Below are positions 44,219-53,903 of a stretch of 64,000 bases of DNA, piece by piece. Position 1 is the first letter of the stretch; every line of letters starts with the position of its first letter. The notes under the pieces were generated by a model. It saw only the letters and a list, made by a program, of their open reading frames with translations. It had not been told where the DNA came from and made no database searches. The position numbers and the translations under genes are program-made. The stretch is from Christensenella sp. UBA5489 (GTDB lineage Bacteria > Bacillota > Clostridia > Christensenellales > UBA1242), in assembly GCA_002424095.1 (NCBI GenBank), contig DIPL01000001.1, forward strand, positions 498 through 64,497. Direction: 5' to 3'.

Positions 44219-44863
44219 ATGACAAAAACAGTTACAGCGCACACAGCGCAAGTAAAATTTAAAATAAAAAAAGGCGACAACGTAGTTGTTATTGCGGGAA
44301 AAGATAAGGGCAAAACAGGTAAAGTTTTGCAAGTTATTCCTGAATCAAATAAAGCCGTCGTTGAAGGCGTTAATATAGTTACCAGACACCAAAAACCAAA
44401 AAGTGCAAAAGAAAAAGGCGGAATTATTAAAAAGCCAGCGCCTCTTCAAATTTCAAACTTAATGGTTGTCTGTTCCTGTGGAAAAGCGACGAGAGTTGGT
44501 AAAGGTGAGATTTCAGGTCGAAGTGTTCGCATTTGCAAAAAATGCGGAGCAAGTTTAGATAAAGAATATGTAAAAAACAAAAAAGAGAGCAAAAAGAAAG
44601 AAACCGAAACAAAAGAAAAGAAATCTCTTAAAAAATCGCAGGAGTCAGTTGTTGATAAAGAAGAATCGGTAAAAGTAAATGAATCAACCGAAGAAAACGA
44701 AAAATCAGCGATTAAAAAAGAGGACTTAACTAAACAAGACACAACAAATAAATCATCTATACGACCAACCAAAACCTCTGAAAAGCAAAAAGCTACAAAA
44801 ATAACGAAACAGAAAGTTTCAAAAGCATCAACTGTTAGAAGAATGTCTAATAGAGGAAAATAA
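44219..44863 (+). CDS. rplX: 50S ribosomal protein L24, with long C-terminal tail
   Basis: The first ~112 residues are L24: KIKKGDNVVVIAGKDKGKTGKV (KOW motif), NIVTRHQKPK and a CxC...CxxC zinc-like pattern (CSCGKATRVG ... CKKCGA). The following ~100 residues are Lys/Ser/Glu/Thr low complexity. Bacterial L24 is normally about 103 residues, so the tail doubles the protein. L24 starts 50S assembly. RBS AAGGAG precedes the ATG. Confidence 0.96.
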   Translation: MTKTVTAHTAQVKFKIKKGDNVVVIAGKDKGKTGKVLQVIPESNKAVVEGVNIVTRHQKPKSAKEKGGIIKKPAPLQISNLMVVCSCGKATRVGKGEISGRSVRICKKCGASLDKEYVKNKKESKKKETETKEKKSLKKSQESVVDKEESVKVNESTEENEKSAIKKEDLTKQDTTNKSSIRPTKTSEKQKATKITKQKVSKASTVRRMSNRGK

Positions 44864-44932
44864 AAATTTTAAAACAACAAACAAGTAAAAAAATACAGTT
44901 TATAAAAGATGTAAAAAATCAAGGAGAAATAA

Positions 44933-45514
44933 ATGGCAGAAAAAATCAGACTTTATGAAATATATAAATCCGAAGTCATTCCTGCATTAATGAAAGAACT
45001 TGGATACAAAAACGTCAATGAAGTTCCGAAAATTGTTAAAATAACACTCAATATGGGACTCGGCAACGTAAAGGATAATCCTAAAAGTTTTGCATTAGCA
45101 TTAGAAGAATTGACTTTAATTGCCGGTCAAAAAGCACAACCAACTTTGGCAAAAAAATCAATTTCCAATTTCAAATTAAGAGAAGGAATGAAAGTCGGGG
45201 CAAGAGTTACATTGCGTGGTAAAAAAATGTATGAATTTTTGGACAGACTTATTTCAATTGCATTGCCACTGGTTAGAGATTTTAGAGGTCTTTCGAATAA
45301 AGCTTTTGATGGTAAAGGAAACTATTCGCTTGGGATTAAAGAGCAACTCATATTTCCCGAAATCAATTATGATAAAGTCGAAAAAGTCAGAGGACTTGAT
45401 ATAAATATAATAACGACGGCAAAAACTGATGCCGACAGCTTAGCGCTTTTAAAGGCACTTGGAATGCCTTTTAGAAATCAGGAGGTAAACAGTGGCAAAA
45501 AAATCATTAGTTGA
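44933..45514 (+). CDS. rplE: 50S ribosomal protein L5
   Basis: The 193-residue protein has [36 protein letters not shown] and [20 protein letters not shown], all L5. It binds 5S rRNA and the P-site tRNA. RBS AAGGAG. The C-terminus overlaps rpsN by 23 bp. It is slightly longer than the usual 179. Confidence 0.97.
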   Translation: MAEKIRLYEIYKSEVIPALMKELGYKNVNEVPKIVKITLNMGLGNVKDNPKSFALALEELTLIAGQKAQPTLAKKSISNFKLREGMKVGARVTLRGKKMYEFLDRLISIALPLVRDFRGLSNKAFDGKGNYSLGIKEQLIFPEINYDKVEKVRGLDINIITTAKTDADSLALLKALGMPFRNQEVNSGKKIIS

Positions 45515-45677
45515 AAAACAAAAAAGACAGCAAAAATTTAAGACTCGCAATTATACACGATGCGCTATATGCGGTCGTTCTCATTCAGTGCTTAAAAAAT
45601 ATGGCATTTGCAGAATATGCTTCCGTGATTTAGCCTCAAAAGGCGAAATTCCGGGAGTTAAAAAGTCAAGTTGGTAA
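45492..45677 (+). CDS. rpsN: 30S ribosomal protein S14, zinc-binding type Z
   Basis: The 61-residue protein has the zinc-finger pattern [20 protein letters not shown], the short S14 type used by most Bacillota. The start is GTG 45492 (V/M-A-K-K-S), preceded by AGGAGG. It overlaps the end of rplE, so it is probably coupled. Confidence 0.97.
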   Translation: MAKKSLVEKQKRQQKFKTRNYTRCAICGRSHSVLKKYGICRICFRDLASKGEIPGVKKSSW

Positions 45678-45692
45678 AAGGAGGAAAATTAT

Positions 45693-46088
45693 ATGGTAAC
45701 AGACCCAATAGCAGATATGTTGACAAGAATCAGAAATGCTCTTATGGCAAAACATAAAGAAGTAAGTATAAATGCTTCAAAAGAGAAAATGGAGATTGCA
45801 AAAATTCTTGTTGAAGAAGGATATTTAACATCAGCAGTTTTGCAAGATGATGAAAAATTCAAAAAAATAAAAATTGTTTTAAAATACACTCCGACAGGCG
45901 ACAGCGTAATTCAAGGCTTAAAAAGAATTTCGAAGCCAGGACTCAGAGTATATGCGGGCAGTGATAATCTTCCGAGAGTTATTAGCGGGCTTGGAATTGC
46001 AATAATAAGCACGAATAAAGGAATTTTAACCGACAAAAATGCACGTCAAAAGAATGTAGGTGGCGAAGTAATTGCATATGTCTGGTAG
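45693..46088 (+). CDS. rpsH: 30S ribosomal protein S8
   Basis: The 131-residue protein starts with [22 protein letters not shown] and ends with [16 protein letters not shown] ... GGEVIAYVW, the standard S8 pattern. It binds 16S rRNA helix 21. RBS AAGGAGG. Regulatory binding to its own mRNA, known in E. coli, was not examined. Confidence 0.98.
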   Translation: MVTDPIADMLTRIRNALMAKHKEVSINASKEKMEIAKILVEEGYLTSAVLQDDEKFKKIKIVLKYTPTGDSVIQGLKRISKPGLRVYAGSDNLPRVISGLGIAIISTNKGILTDKNARQKNVGGEVIAYVW

Positions 46089-46195
46089 CATTTATTTTGA
46101 ATATAACTGTATTTAAATATAAAATAAAAACTAAAACTTAAATTTTTAAAATTTATAAAGAAAACTTAAAACTTTGAGCAAAGAAGGAGTTAAAA

Positions 46196-46747
46196 ATGTC
46201 CAGAATAGGGAAAAAAGAAATAATCCTGCCCGATGGTGTAACTGTATCGGTTTCAGAAGACAATATAGTTTCAGTCAATGGTACTCTTGGCTCTTTGTCG
46301 CAGCAAATTGATAAATCAATAAGCGTCGTGAGCGAAGGAAATATTATAAAACTTTTACGTTCAGGCGATTCGCCAACTGAAAAAGCAAAACACGGTCTAT
46401 ATAGGTCGCTCATTGCGAATATGGTTGATGGCGTATCAAAAGGATTTTCCAAAGACCTTGAAATTAAAGGTGTTGGTTATAAAGCGCAAAAACAGGGGAA
46501 TAAACTTGTTTTAAATCTTGGTTTTTCTCATCCAGTTGAGGTTGTTGAAGAAGACAATATTAAATTGGAATGCCCGACTGTAACACAAATAAAAGTAAGC
46601 GGAATTGATAAACAAAAAGTTGGTCAGGTTGCGGCAAAAATTCGCAGTATAAGACCAGTTGAACCATATCACGGTTACGGTGTGCGTTACGCAAATGAGC
46701 AAGTATTAAGAAAAGTCGGAAAAACAGCAGCAAAAGGCAAAAAATAA
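46196..46747 (+). CDS. rplF: 50S ribosomal protein L6
   Basis: The 183-residue protein starts MSRIGKKEIILPDGV, with GVSKGFSKDLEIKGVGYKAQKQG and the RPVEPYHGYGVRYANE C-terminal block. It sits near the factor-binding site. RBS AAGGAG; normal length (about 178). Confidence 0.98.
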   Translation: MSRIGKKEIILPDGVTVSVSEDNIVSVNGTLGSLSQQIDKSISVVSEGNIIKLLRSGDSPTEKAKHGLYRSLIANMVDGVSKGFSKDLEIKGVGYKAQKQGNKLVLNLGFSHPVEVVEEDNIKLECPTVTQIKVSGIDKQKVGQVAAKIRSIRPVEPYHGYGVRYANEQVLRKVGKTAAKGKK

Positions 46748-46791
46748 ATCAAATCAAATTAATTTTTAATAAAAATTAATAGGAGACAATA

Positions 46792-47160
46792 ATGATAAAT
46801 CAAAAAAATAAAAATCAAGAACGATTGAAAAGACATCAGCGTGTAAGAAATAAAGTTTTCGGCACGAGCGAGCGTCCTCGCCTTTGTGTTTATAGAAGTT
46901 TAAGTGGAATTTATGCACAAATCATTGATGATTCAAAAGGTATGACACTTGCAAGTTCATCCGCTTTGAATAAAGATTTAAAAGATAGTATAAAAGACTT
47001 AAATAAAACGGCACAGGCAGAAGCCGTCGGACAAGACATTGCGAAAAAAACACTTAAATTGAAAATATCCAAAGTTGTTTTCGACAGAGGCGGATATATC
47101 TATTCTGGCAGAGTTAAAGCTCTTGCTGATGCCGCGCGTAAAGCCGGACTGGAATTCTAG
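46792..47160 (+). CDS. rplR: 50S ribosomal protein L18
   Basis: The 122-residue protein has the L18 pattern [20 protein letters not shown] and [21 protein letters not shown]. It binds 5S rRNA. RBS AGGAGAC. Length matches the family. Confidence 0.98.
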   Translation: MINQKNKNQERLKRHQRVRNKVFGTSERPRLCVYRSLSGIYAQIIDDSKGMTLASSSALNKDLKDSIKDLNKTAQAEAVGQDIAKKTLKLKISKVVFDRGGYIYSGRVKALADAARKAGLEF

Positions 47161-47171
47161 GGGGAGGAATA

Positions 47172-48050
47172 ATGGCAGAAAATAAAAATGCAGAACAAAA
47201 AGCAGAAGAAGTAAGCGCTAAAAACGCTACTGCAAATGTAGAAGAAAATCAACCGAAGTCGGCTAAACAGGCGACAGAGAAAACCACGGAAAAAACCGCT
47301 ACGAAAGAAGTAAAAGCGGAAAGCGAAAAACCAAGAACATCTTTAAGAATTGATACTAAGCCAAAATTTGAAGCAACGGCTAAAAGAAGTTTTACAGACA
47401 AAGAGAGTTCCGATAATAAAGAAAAATCTGATACAACGGGAAACACCACAGCGGAAAATAAATATACTTACAGTTCAGATTTTCAAAGAAATAAGTCAAA
47501 ATCAAAAGAATTTAAAAAAGGCGAAAAAAGCGAACACCGTGAAAGTCGTGGTCGTAGAGATAATAGACAGCGTGAAGTTTCCGATGTTGAGAATGTGCTT
47601 GTTTGTGTGCGCCGTGTAACAAAAGTTGTTAAAGGCGGTCGTACAAGGCGGTTTAGCGCAGTTGTTGCAGTTGGTGATAAGAAAGGTAAAGTTGGAATTG
47701 CAACAGGAAAAGCCACAGAAGTTCCGTTGGCAATTGATAAAGCAAATGCCAAAGCAAAAAAATCTATGCAACAGATAAATTTAGTAAATGGTACAATTCC
47801 GCATAAAATAATTGGTAGATTCAACTCAACTTCAATCTTATTGCTTCCAGCAAAACCTGGTACAGGAGTTATTGCTGGCGGAAGTGCAAGAGCAGTTTTA
47901 GAACTTGCGGGAATAACTGATATTGTAACAAAAATTCACGGTTCAACTAACAGTATAAACGTTGTTCAAGCAACACTTCAAGGCTTAACAGGACTAAAAA
48001 CTCGTGAACAAATTGCTGAAATCAGAGGAAAATCAGTAGATGAAATTTAA
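47172..48050 (+). CDS. rpsE: 30S ribosomal protein S5, with long N-terminal extension
   Basis: The S5 core is from about residue 132 (NVLVCVRRVTKVVKGGRTRR; VAVGDKKGKVGIATGKA) to the end. The first ~130 residues are a Lys/Glu/Thr/Ala/Ser low-complexity extension ending in a basic segment (HRESRGRRDNRQRE). Normal S5 is about 165 residues; this is 292. S5 contributes to decoding accuracy. RBS GGGGAGG precedes the ATG. Confidence 0.97.
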   Translation: MAENKNAEQKAEEVSAKNATANVEENQPKSAKQATEKTTEKTATKEVKAESEKPRTSLRIDTKPKFEATAKRSFTDKESSDNKEKSDTTGNTTAENKYTYSSDFQRNKSKSKEFKKGEKSEHRESRGRRDNRQREVSDVENVLVCVRRVTKVVKGGRTRRFSAVVAVGDKKGKVGIATGKATEVPLAIDKANAKAKKSMQQINLVNGTIPHKIIGRFNSTSILLLPAKPGTGVIAGGSARAVLELAGITDIVTKIHGSTNSINVVQATLQGLTGLKTREQIAEIRGKSVDEI

Positions 48051-48109
48051 TTAAAAATTTCAATCGGTATAGATAACGAAAATTATAAATCGCACAATAG
48101 GAGACTAAA

Positions 48110-48295
48110 ATGGCTAAAAATTTAAAAGTAACGTGGACAAAAAGCGCAATTGGATATAACCAAAAACAAAAAGAAATCTTGAAAGCGCTCGGATTTAAAA
48201 AATTAAATCAAAGCAAAGTTTTACCTGATAACGAATCAATCCGTGGTAGTTTATTTCACGTAAAACATTTAGTTAATGTCGAAGAAATATCTTAA
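48110..48295 (+). CDS. rpmD: 50S ribosomal protein L30
   Basis: The 61-residue protein has the L30 pattern ([23 protein letters not shown], then [16 protein letters not shown]). RBS TAGGAG precedes the ATG. Between rpsE and rplO as usual. Confidence 0.96.
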   Translation: MAKNLKVTWTKSAIGYNQKQKEILKALGFKKLNQSKVLPDNESIRGSLFHVKHLVNVEEIS

Positions 48296-48399
48296 ACATT
48301 GCAATTAGATTAAAATTCTAAAAAAAATAAAGTTCAAATTTATTTTTTTGCGATTTAAAAACATATATAAATAACCTTATCAAAAATTTGGAGGACAAA

Positions 48400-48876
48400 T
48401 TGAAAGCAAAAAATGATAAAGAGAAAATGAATATTCAATCTCTAAGACCTGCAAAAGGTGCAAAGAAAAAGCCAACCAGAGCAGGGCGAGGATATAGCGC
48501 AGGCAGAGGAAAAACCGGAGGTCGTGGACAAAAAGGACAAAACGCCCGAAGTGGTGGCGGCGTTCGTCCAGGATTTGAAGGCGGACAAATTCCGCTCGTT
48601 AGAAAACTTGCGATTCGTGGTTTTAATAACAAGAAATTTGCAAAAGTTTATGCAATTGTCAATGTCGGAAGTTTAGAACAGTTAGAGGCAAACTCAATTG
48701 TTAATGAAGATTTGCTTTTGACATATAAAATAATTGGCAAAAAACAGCCATTCGGACTTAAAGTTTTAGGTGGCGGAGAATTAACAAAACCTTTGACCAT
48801 ACAAGCGAAATTGTTTTCTGCTTCTGCTAAGGAAAAAATCGAAAAAGCCGGCGGAAAAGCAGAAATCATAAAATAA
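48400..48876 (+). CDS. rplO: 50S ribosomal protein L15
   Basis: The protein has the Gly/Arg-rich L15 N-terminus (RAGRGYSAGRGKTGGRGQKG) and FEGGQIPLVRKLAIRGF. The best start is TTG 48400 (158 aa), because GGAGG at 48390-48394 stands 5 bp upstream; ATG 48427 has no RBS. L15 is a late assembly protein of the large subunit. Confidence 0.96.
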   Translation: MKAKNDKEKMNIQSLRPAKGAKKKPTRAGRGYSAGRGKTGGRGQKGQNARSGGGVRPGFEGGQIPLVRKLAIRGFNNKKFAKVYAIVNVGSLEQLEANSIVNEDLLLTYKIIGKKQPFGLKVLGGGELTKPLTIQAKLFSASAKEKIEKAGGKAEIIK

Positions 48877-48969
48877 AAACACTCTATCTTAAAAAAACTT
48901 TAATTCAAATAAACATTCTAAAAATATAACAAAAAGTATAACTATCAATATCAAATTAAGAGGTGATTG

Positions 48970-50262
48970 ATGTTTAAGACTATTATCAATGCGTTTAAAG
49001 TAAAGGAAGTAAGAACCAAACTTCTTATAACTCTTTTTCTTCTTTTAATTTATAGAATTGGTTGCTGGATTCCGCTTCCTGGGATAGATTTGGAAGTATT
49101 TCAAACGACAACCGAAGGCAACGATTTCTTAGGACTGATTAGTGCGGTAAGCGGTGGTGCTCTTTCAAACGGTGCACTATTAGCACTCGGCGTTGCCCCA
49201 TATATTACGTCATCAATTATCATTCAACTTATGACCTTAGCAATTCCGTCTCTTGAAAAACTCTCACGTGAAGGCGGTGAAGAAGGACGTAAAAAAATTA
49301 ATTTTTATACACGTATCATTGCTCTATTTCTCTCATTAGCACAGGCAATCGGAATTATTGTTGGCTTCGGCGGAGCATTAATGCCTGGCGTTTTGGGAGA
49401 AGGTGCTCCTGCGTGGGTTATGAGTGCTTGTCTAGTTCTAATTCTAACTGCTGGCGGTATGTTTACAGTGTGGCTTGGCGAGAGGATAACCGACCTTGGA
49501 ATCGGAAACGGAATGTCGTTATTGATTTTTGTAGGTATACTTTCTTACGCAAGTTCGACACTTTTAGGTTCAATTTTGCAAGTTGGAACAGACATTGATT
49601 ATTTGTGGAATATATTAATATTCTTATTTGCTCTGCTTTTAATCTTTACATTTATTGTAATTATGGACCTTGCTGAACGTCGTGTTCCAGTTCAATATGC
49701 AAAACAAGTCAAAGGACGTAAAATGTATGGCGGACAAAGTTCATATATTCCTATCCGCGTAAATGGTTCTGGCGTATTGCCTATCATTTTCGCAACCGCT
49801 CTTGTGACCTTTCCGCAACTTATTTCAAGCATTTTTTGGCCTGAATCGAATTGGTATTCAGATGTATTAGGAACGAATTCGTGGGCTTATATATTCTTAA
49901 CGGCGCTATTTATATTATTCTTTGCATATTTTGCTGCGCAAATAACTTTTAAACCAGATGAGATTTCAAAGCGAATTCAACAAAACGGCGGATTTATTCC
50001 AGGAATCAGAGCAGGAAAACCAACAACAGAATACTTGACAAGAATTTCACATAGAATTACTTTATTTGGTGCAATTTTCTTAGCAATTATTGCGCTTGTG
50101 CCAAGTTTCGTGTTTAAGTTTATAGATATAAGTTCAACAGGAACACTTGTTGGTGCATTCAGTGCAACGGGACTTATGATTATTGTTTCGGTGGCACTTG
50201 AATTTGAAAAGCAACTGGATGCACAAATGATGATGCGCACCTATAAAGGATTTTTAAAATAA
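48970..50262 (+). CDS. secY: Protein translocase subunit SecY
   Basis: The 430-residue polytopic protein has ten hydrophobic helices, with ALGVAPYITSSIIIQL (about residues 75-90), KLSREGGEEGRKKI and RVPVQYAKQVKGRKMYGG, all SecY. It forms the preprotein channel in the plasma membrane with SecE. AAGAGGTG precedes ATG 48970; an in-frame TTG is 3 bp earlier. Confidence 0.98.
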   Translation: MFKTIINAFKVKEVRTKLLITLFLLLIYRIGCWIPLPGIDLEVFQTTTEGNDFLGLISAVSGGALSNGALLALGVAPYITSSIIIQLMTLAIPSLEKLSREGGEEGRKKINFYTRIIALFLSLAQAIGIIVGFGGALMPGVLGEGAPAWVMSACLVLILTAGGMFTVWLGERITDLGIGNGMSLLIFVGILSYASSTLLGSILQVGTDIDYLWNILIFLFALLLIFTFIVIMDLAERRVPVQYAKQVKGRKMYGGQSSYIPIRVNGSGVLPIIFATALVTFPQLISSIFWPESNWYSDVLGTNSWAYIFLTALFILFFAYFAAQITFKPDEISKRIQQNGGFIPGIRAGKPTTEYLTRISHRITLFGAIFLAIIALVPSFVFKFIDISSTGTLVGAFSATGLMIIVSVALEFEKQLDAQMMMRTYKGFLK

Positions 50263-50327
50263 TTTTAAAATTAAAAATACTGCAACAAATAAATTAAACA
50301 ATAGTAAATTAATTCAAGGAGAAAAAA

Positions 50328-50957
50328 ATGAATATAATTTTAATCGGCCCTCCTGCGAGTGGTAAAGGCACAATGGCAAAAACAATGTCAAAAGATTTTG
50401 GATTTGCACACATTTCAACTGGCGAAATTTTCAGAGATAACATCAAAAAAGGAACGCCGCTTGGAGATGAAGTTAAGGATTATTTAGACAAGGCTGTTTT
50501 AGTTCCCGATGAAATCACAGTTAATGTAATCAAGAAACGCATCTTAGAAAAAGACTGCGAAAAAGGAATTATTTTCGACGGCTTTCCACGTAATATGAAA
50601 CAAGCAGAAATGCTCGAAACTTTCGCAAAAATTGATGCCGTAATCTTTTTAGATGTAGATCTTAGTTTAATTGAAAAACGTATATTAGGACGAAAAACCT
50701 GTTCAGTTTGTGAAAAAATTTACAACACTTCAACATATAATTCAGATACTTGCGAATGTGGCGGAAAATTATATACAAGAAAAGATGATGATGTTGAAAC
50801 AATTAGAAAAAGATATAAAATATACGAAAACGAAACCGCTCCGCTACTCGAATATTATAAAGACCAAATAACAAAATTTTCAGCCAAAGATACACCAGAC
50901 CAAACCTACCAACCAGTTAAAGAATTTTTGGAAGATTTGCAAAGAAGGACTAAATAA
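50328..50957 (+). CDS. adk: Adenylate kinase, zinc-LID type
   Basis: The 209-residue protein has a P-loop GPPASGKGT (residues 7-15), FDGFPRNMKQAE, and a LID with four cysteines (CSVC ... CECGG), the Gram-positive zinc-binding form. It interconverts ATP + AMP with 2 ADP. RBS AAGGAG. Standard position between secY and map. Confidence 0.97.
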   Translation: MNIILIGPPASGKGTMAKTMSKDFGFAHISTGEIFRDNIKKGTPLGDEVKDYLDKAVLVPDEITVNVIKKRILEKDCEKGIIFDGFPRNMKQAEMLETFAKIDAVIFLDVDLSLIEKRILGRKTCSVCEKIYNTSTYNSDTCECGGKLYTRKDDDVETIRKRYKIYENETAPLLEYYKDQITKFSAKDTPDQTYQPVKEFLEDLQRRTK

Positions 50958-50958
50958 A

Positions 50959-51702
50959 TTGATTGCAAAAACGGTCGAAGATATTACTTGTATGCGGAAG
51001 GCAGGAGAAATTGTCAAAAAAACATTACAATACGCTGAAACACTTATAAAACCAAACATTTCCACAATGTATCTTGACAAATTGATAAAAATGTATATAA
51101 TAAAAAGCAATGCAACTCCATCTTTTTTGAACTATCAAGGTTTTCCTGCAAGTGCCTGCATATCTGTTAATGACGTTGTAGAACACGGAATTCCAAGTGA
51201 TGACATAATTTTAAAAGAAGGAGATATTGTAAGCGTTGATGTTGGAGCGAACTATAATGGATTTCACGGAGACGCATCACGAACTTTCGCCGTTGGAGAA
51301 ATTTCACCGCAGAAAAAAAGATTGATTGATATTACTGAACAATGTTTTTTTAAAGGAATTGAGGCATTAAAGGTTGGCGAAAGATTAGGGAAACTTTCAA
51401 ATGCAATACAAAAACACGCCGAGAAAAATGGATATAGTGTTGTTCGAGAATTAGTCGGACATGGAATTGGAAAAAAACTTCACGATTTTCCGAACGTGCC
51501 AAATTATGGCAAACCAACGGATAACATAACTGTTCCGGAAAACATTTTTCTGGCAATTGAGCCGATGATTAATATGGGCAAAAAAGAAATCTACATTGAA
51601 AATGACGGCTGGACTGTACGAACAAAAGATGGATTATCCTCTGCACATTATGAAAATACAATTTTTGTAACAACTGCGGGCGTGGAAATTCTTACTTTAT
51701 AA
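50959..51702 (+). CDS. map: Methionine aminopeptidase, type I
   Basis: The 247-residue protein starts at TTG 50959 (AAGGA 10 bp upstream). It has the metal-binding residues in context: SVDVGANYNGFHGDASRTF (two Asp), GHGIG (His) and AIEPM (Glu). It removes the initiator methionine cotranslationally. Starts 1 bp after the adk stop. Confidence 0.97.
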   Translation: MIAKTVEDITCMRKAGEIVKKTLQYAETLIKPNISTMYLDKLIKMYIIKSNATPSFLNYQGFPASACISVNDVVEHGIPSDDIILKEGDIVSVDVGANYNGFHGDASRTFAVGEISPQKKRLIDITEQCFFKGIEALKVGERLGKLSNAIQKHAEKNGYSVVRELVGHGIGKKLHDFPNVPNYGKPTDNITVPENIFLAIEPMINMGKKEIYIENDGWTVRTKDGLSSAHYENTIFVTTAGVEILTL

Positions 51703-51750
51703 AAAGCAATCAAGAAATTAAGTAAATAAGATAAATCAGGAGTAATTTTA

Positions 51751-51993
51751 ATGTCGAAAGACGATGTAATTAAATTTGAAGGTGTTGTTGAACAAGTTTT
51801 GCCAAATACAATATTTATGGTGAAATTGAGCAATGGACACAAAATAAGAGCACATATATCAGGAAGAATGAGAATTCGAAGCAAGTGGATTATGGTTGGC
51901 GATTTGGTTACTGTGGAAATAAGTCCTTATGACTTAACTCAGGGACGAATTATATACCGACAAATTGCAGGAAAATCTAAACCGACGAATTAA
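51751..51993 (+). CDS. infA: Translation initiation factor IF-1
   Basis: 80 residues, S1-like OB fold: [34 protein letters not shown] and [18 protein letters not shown]. It binds the A site in initiation. About 8 residues longer than the usual 72 at the C-terminus. RBS CAGGAG. Confidence 0.97.
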   Translation: MSKDDVIKFEGVVEQVLPNTIFMVKLSNGHKIRAHISGRMRIRSKWIMVGDLVTVEISPYDLTQGRIIYRQIAGKSKPTN

Positions 51994-52024
51994 AAAGAAA
52001 TTTTCAAAAACGAAAGGGGAAATT

Positions 52025-52138
52025 ATGAAAGTCAGAGCATCAGTTAAGCCAATTTGTAATAAATGTAAAGTTATTAAAAGAAAAGGCAAAGTTATGGTTA
52101 TTTGTGTGAATAAAAAACACAAACAAACGCAGGGATAA
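52025..52138 (+). CDS. rpmJ: 50S ribosomal protein L36
   Basis: The 37-residue protein starts [19 protein letters not shown], with the C-x2-C ... C ... H zinc motif of C+ L36 (CNKC, then [10 protein letters not shown]). It is below the length of most gene callers but certain by sequence and place. RBS AAGGGG. Confidence 0.97.
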   Translation: MKVRASVKPICNKCKVIKRKGKVMVICVNKKHKQTQG

Positions 52139-52264
52139 AAATTCTATGATTTTAATATTTGTTTAATTAAAATCAAAAATCAATTTAAAAATAAAATTTT
52201 GTAATTAAAAGAATTGCAGAATTTGAAGATATAAATCTATATAAAATTTTTGGAGGAAAATAAT

Positions 52265-52648
52265 ATGGCGAGAATTGCTGGCGTGGATTTGCCGAGAGAT
52301 AAACGCATTGAAGTTGGTCTTACGAGTATATACGGAATTGGTCAAACAGCGGCTTCTAAAATACTTGCGGAAACAGGAATCAATCCAGACACGAGAGTTA
52401 AGGATTTAGATGAAAATGATACCGCTAAACTTAGAACCTATATCGACAAAAACTACCCTGTTGAAGGCGAAAAGAGAAAGCAAGTTTCAATGGATATTAA
52501 AAGATTGACTGAAATTGGCTCTTATCGTGGAATTCGTCATCGAAAAGGGTTACCTGTTCGTGGACAAAACACAAAAACAAATGCCCGTACACACAAAGGT
52601 CCGAAAAGAGCAGTAGGTGGAAGTTCGGCAAAAATCAAGAAAAAGTAA
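52265..52648 (+). CDS. rpsM: 30S ribosomal protein S13
   Basis: From ATG 52265 the protein is 127 residues ([44 protein letters not shown]). GGAGG at 52252-52256 supports this start rather than the in-frame upstream codon at 52250. It contacts P-site tRNA in the 30S head. Confidence 0.98.
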   Translation: MARIAGVDLPRDKRIEVGLTSIYGIGQTAASKILAETGINPDTRVKDLDENDTAKLRTYIDKNYPVEGEKRKQVSMDIKRLTEIGSYRGIRHRKGLPVRGQNTKTNARTHKGPKRAVGGSSAKIKKK

Positions 52649-52701
52649 ACTAAAATATAGCGTAAAAGTAATAATTAAAAATCTAATATAGGAGTTTAAA
52701 A

Positions 52702-53100
52702 ATGGCAGAAAAATCAAGTGCTACCGGCAGAAAGAAAAAAAGAGTTACAAAGTCTATTGAAAAAGGACAAGTTCATATTCAAGCGACTTTTACAAATACA
52801 ATTGTAACTTTTACAGATATGGCGGGTAATACAATTTCGTGGGCAAGTAGCGGCAAATTTGGTTTCAAAAGTTCTAAAAAAAGCACGCCCTTTGCAGCAC
52901 AACAGTGTGTTGAAGATGCTGGAAAAGTTGCAAAAGAACAAGGATTGAAATCGGTTGAAGTCTATGTTAAAGGTCCAGGAAATGGTAGAGAAGCAGCAAT
53001 CAGGGCTTTATCTACACTCGGTTTCGATGTAACTTTAATTCGAGACGTATCACCTGTTGCACATAACGGTTGCCGTCCACCGAAAGTTCGAAGAGTATAA
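52702..53100 (+). CDS. rpsK: 30S ribosomal protein S11
   Basis: The 132-residue protein has [20 protein letters not shown] and the conserved [19 protein letters not shown] end. It lines the E site. RBS TAGGAG. Confidence 0.98.
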   Translation: MAEKSSATGRKKKRVTKSIEKGQVHIQATFTNTIVTFTDMAGNTISWASSGKFGFKSSKKSTPFAAQQCVEDAGKVAKEQGLKSVEVYVKGPGNGREAAIRALSTLGFDVTLIRDVSPVAHNGCRPPKVRRV

Positions 53101-53205
53101 TTAATAGAATCAGTCTTTGTTTAGATTGATTTTTAAAATACAAAGGTTATAAATATAAAAAAACAAAAACTATTTAAAGGAAACCTAAAAAGGAGAAAAA
53201 TAAAT

Positions 53206-53826
53206 ATGGCAAGACTTCTTGATGCAAAATGCCGCCAATGTAGGCGTGAAGGCGTTAAACTTTTCTTAAAAGGCGAAAGATGCACATCTAAAAAATGTTC
53301 TGTTGAACGTCGTCCAGTTGTGCCAGGTCAGCACGGTATGGGCAGAAAAAGAACAACGCAATATGCTTCACAGTTGAGAGAAAAGCAAAAAGTTAAAAGA
53401 ACTTATGGCATTTTGGAAAAACAATTCCGTGGTTATTATGAAGCAGCCACTCGAATGAAAGGCAAAGTTGGCGAAAGCATGCTTTCATTGATTGAAAGAC
53501 GATTAGACAACGTTGTTTATCGTATGGGAATAGGTGCTTCACGTGCGGAATGCAGACAAATTGTTAATCATGGTCATATAACTGTAAATGGCAAACGTGT
53601 CGATATTCCTTCTTTCATTGTTAAAGTTGGCGATGTTATCTCAATCAAAGAAAACAAAAGAGATATTGAAATGTTCAAGTCGCTTAAAGGAATGAAAGTT
53701 GTGATGCCAAAATGGCTTGAATTTGATACCGAAAAATTAACAGGTAAAGTTTTGGCATTACCTGAAAGAGATGATGTCGATATGAATATTCAAGAACAAT
53801 TGATAATTGAATTATATTCAAGATAA
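53206..53826 (+). CDS. rpsD: 30S ribosomal protein S4, zinc-finger type
   Basis: The 206-residue protein has an N-terminal four-Cys motif (CRQC at residues 9-12 and C...C near 26-31), then the S4 core (ERRLDNVVYRMG, SRAECRQIVNHGHITVNG). It starts 30S assembly. RBS AAGGAG. The C+ form is common in clostridia. Confidence 0.98.
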   Translation: MARLLDAKCRQCRREGVKLFLKGERCTSKKCSVERRPVVPGQHGMGRKRTTQYASQLREKQKVKRTYGILEKQFRGYYEAATRMKGKVGESMLSLIERRLDNVVYRMGIGASRAECRQIVNHGHITVNGKRVDIPSFIVKVGDVISIKENKRDIEMFKSLKGMKVVMPKWLEFDTEKLTGKVLALPERDDVDMNIQEQLIIELYSR

Positions 53827-53903
53827 AAATATAAAATAAATATTAAAATAGAAATCAAAAAGTGGAAATTTAATATTTCGTCGTATAAAGGAGAATAAAA
53901 TTT

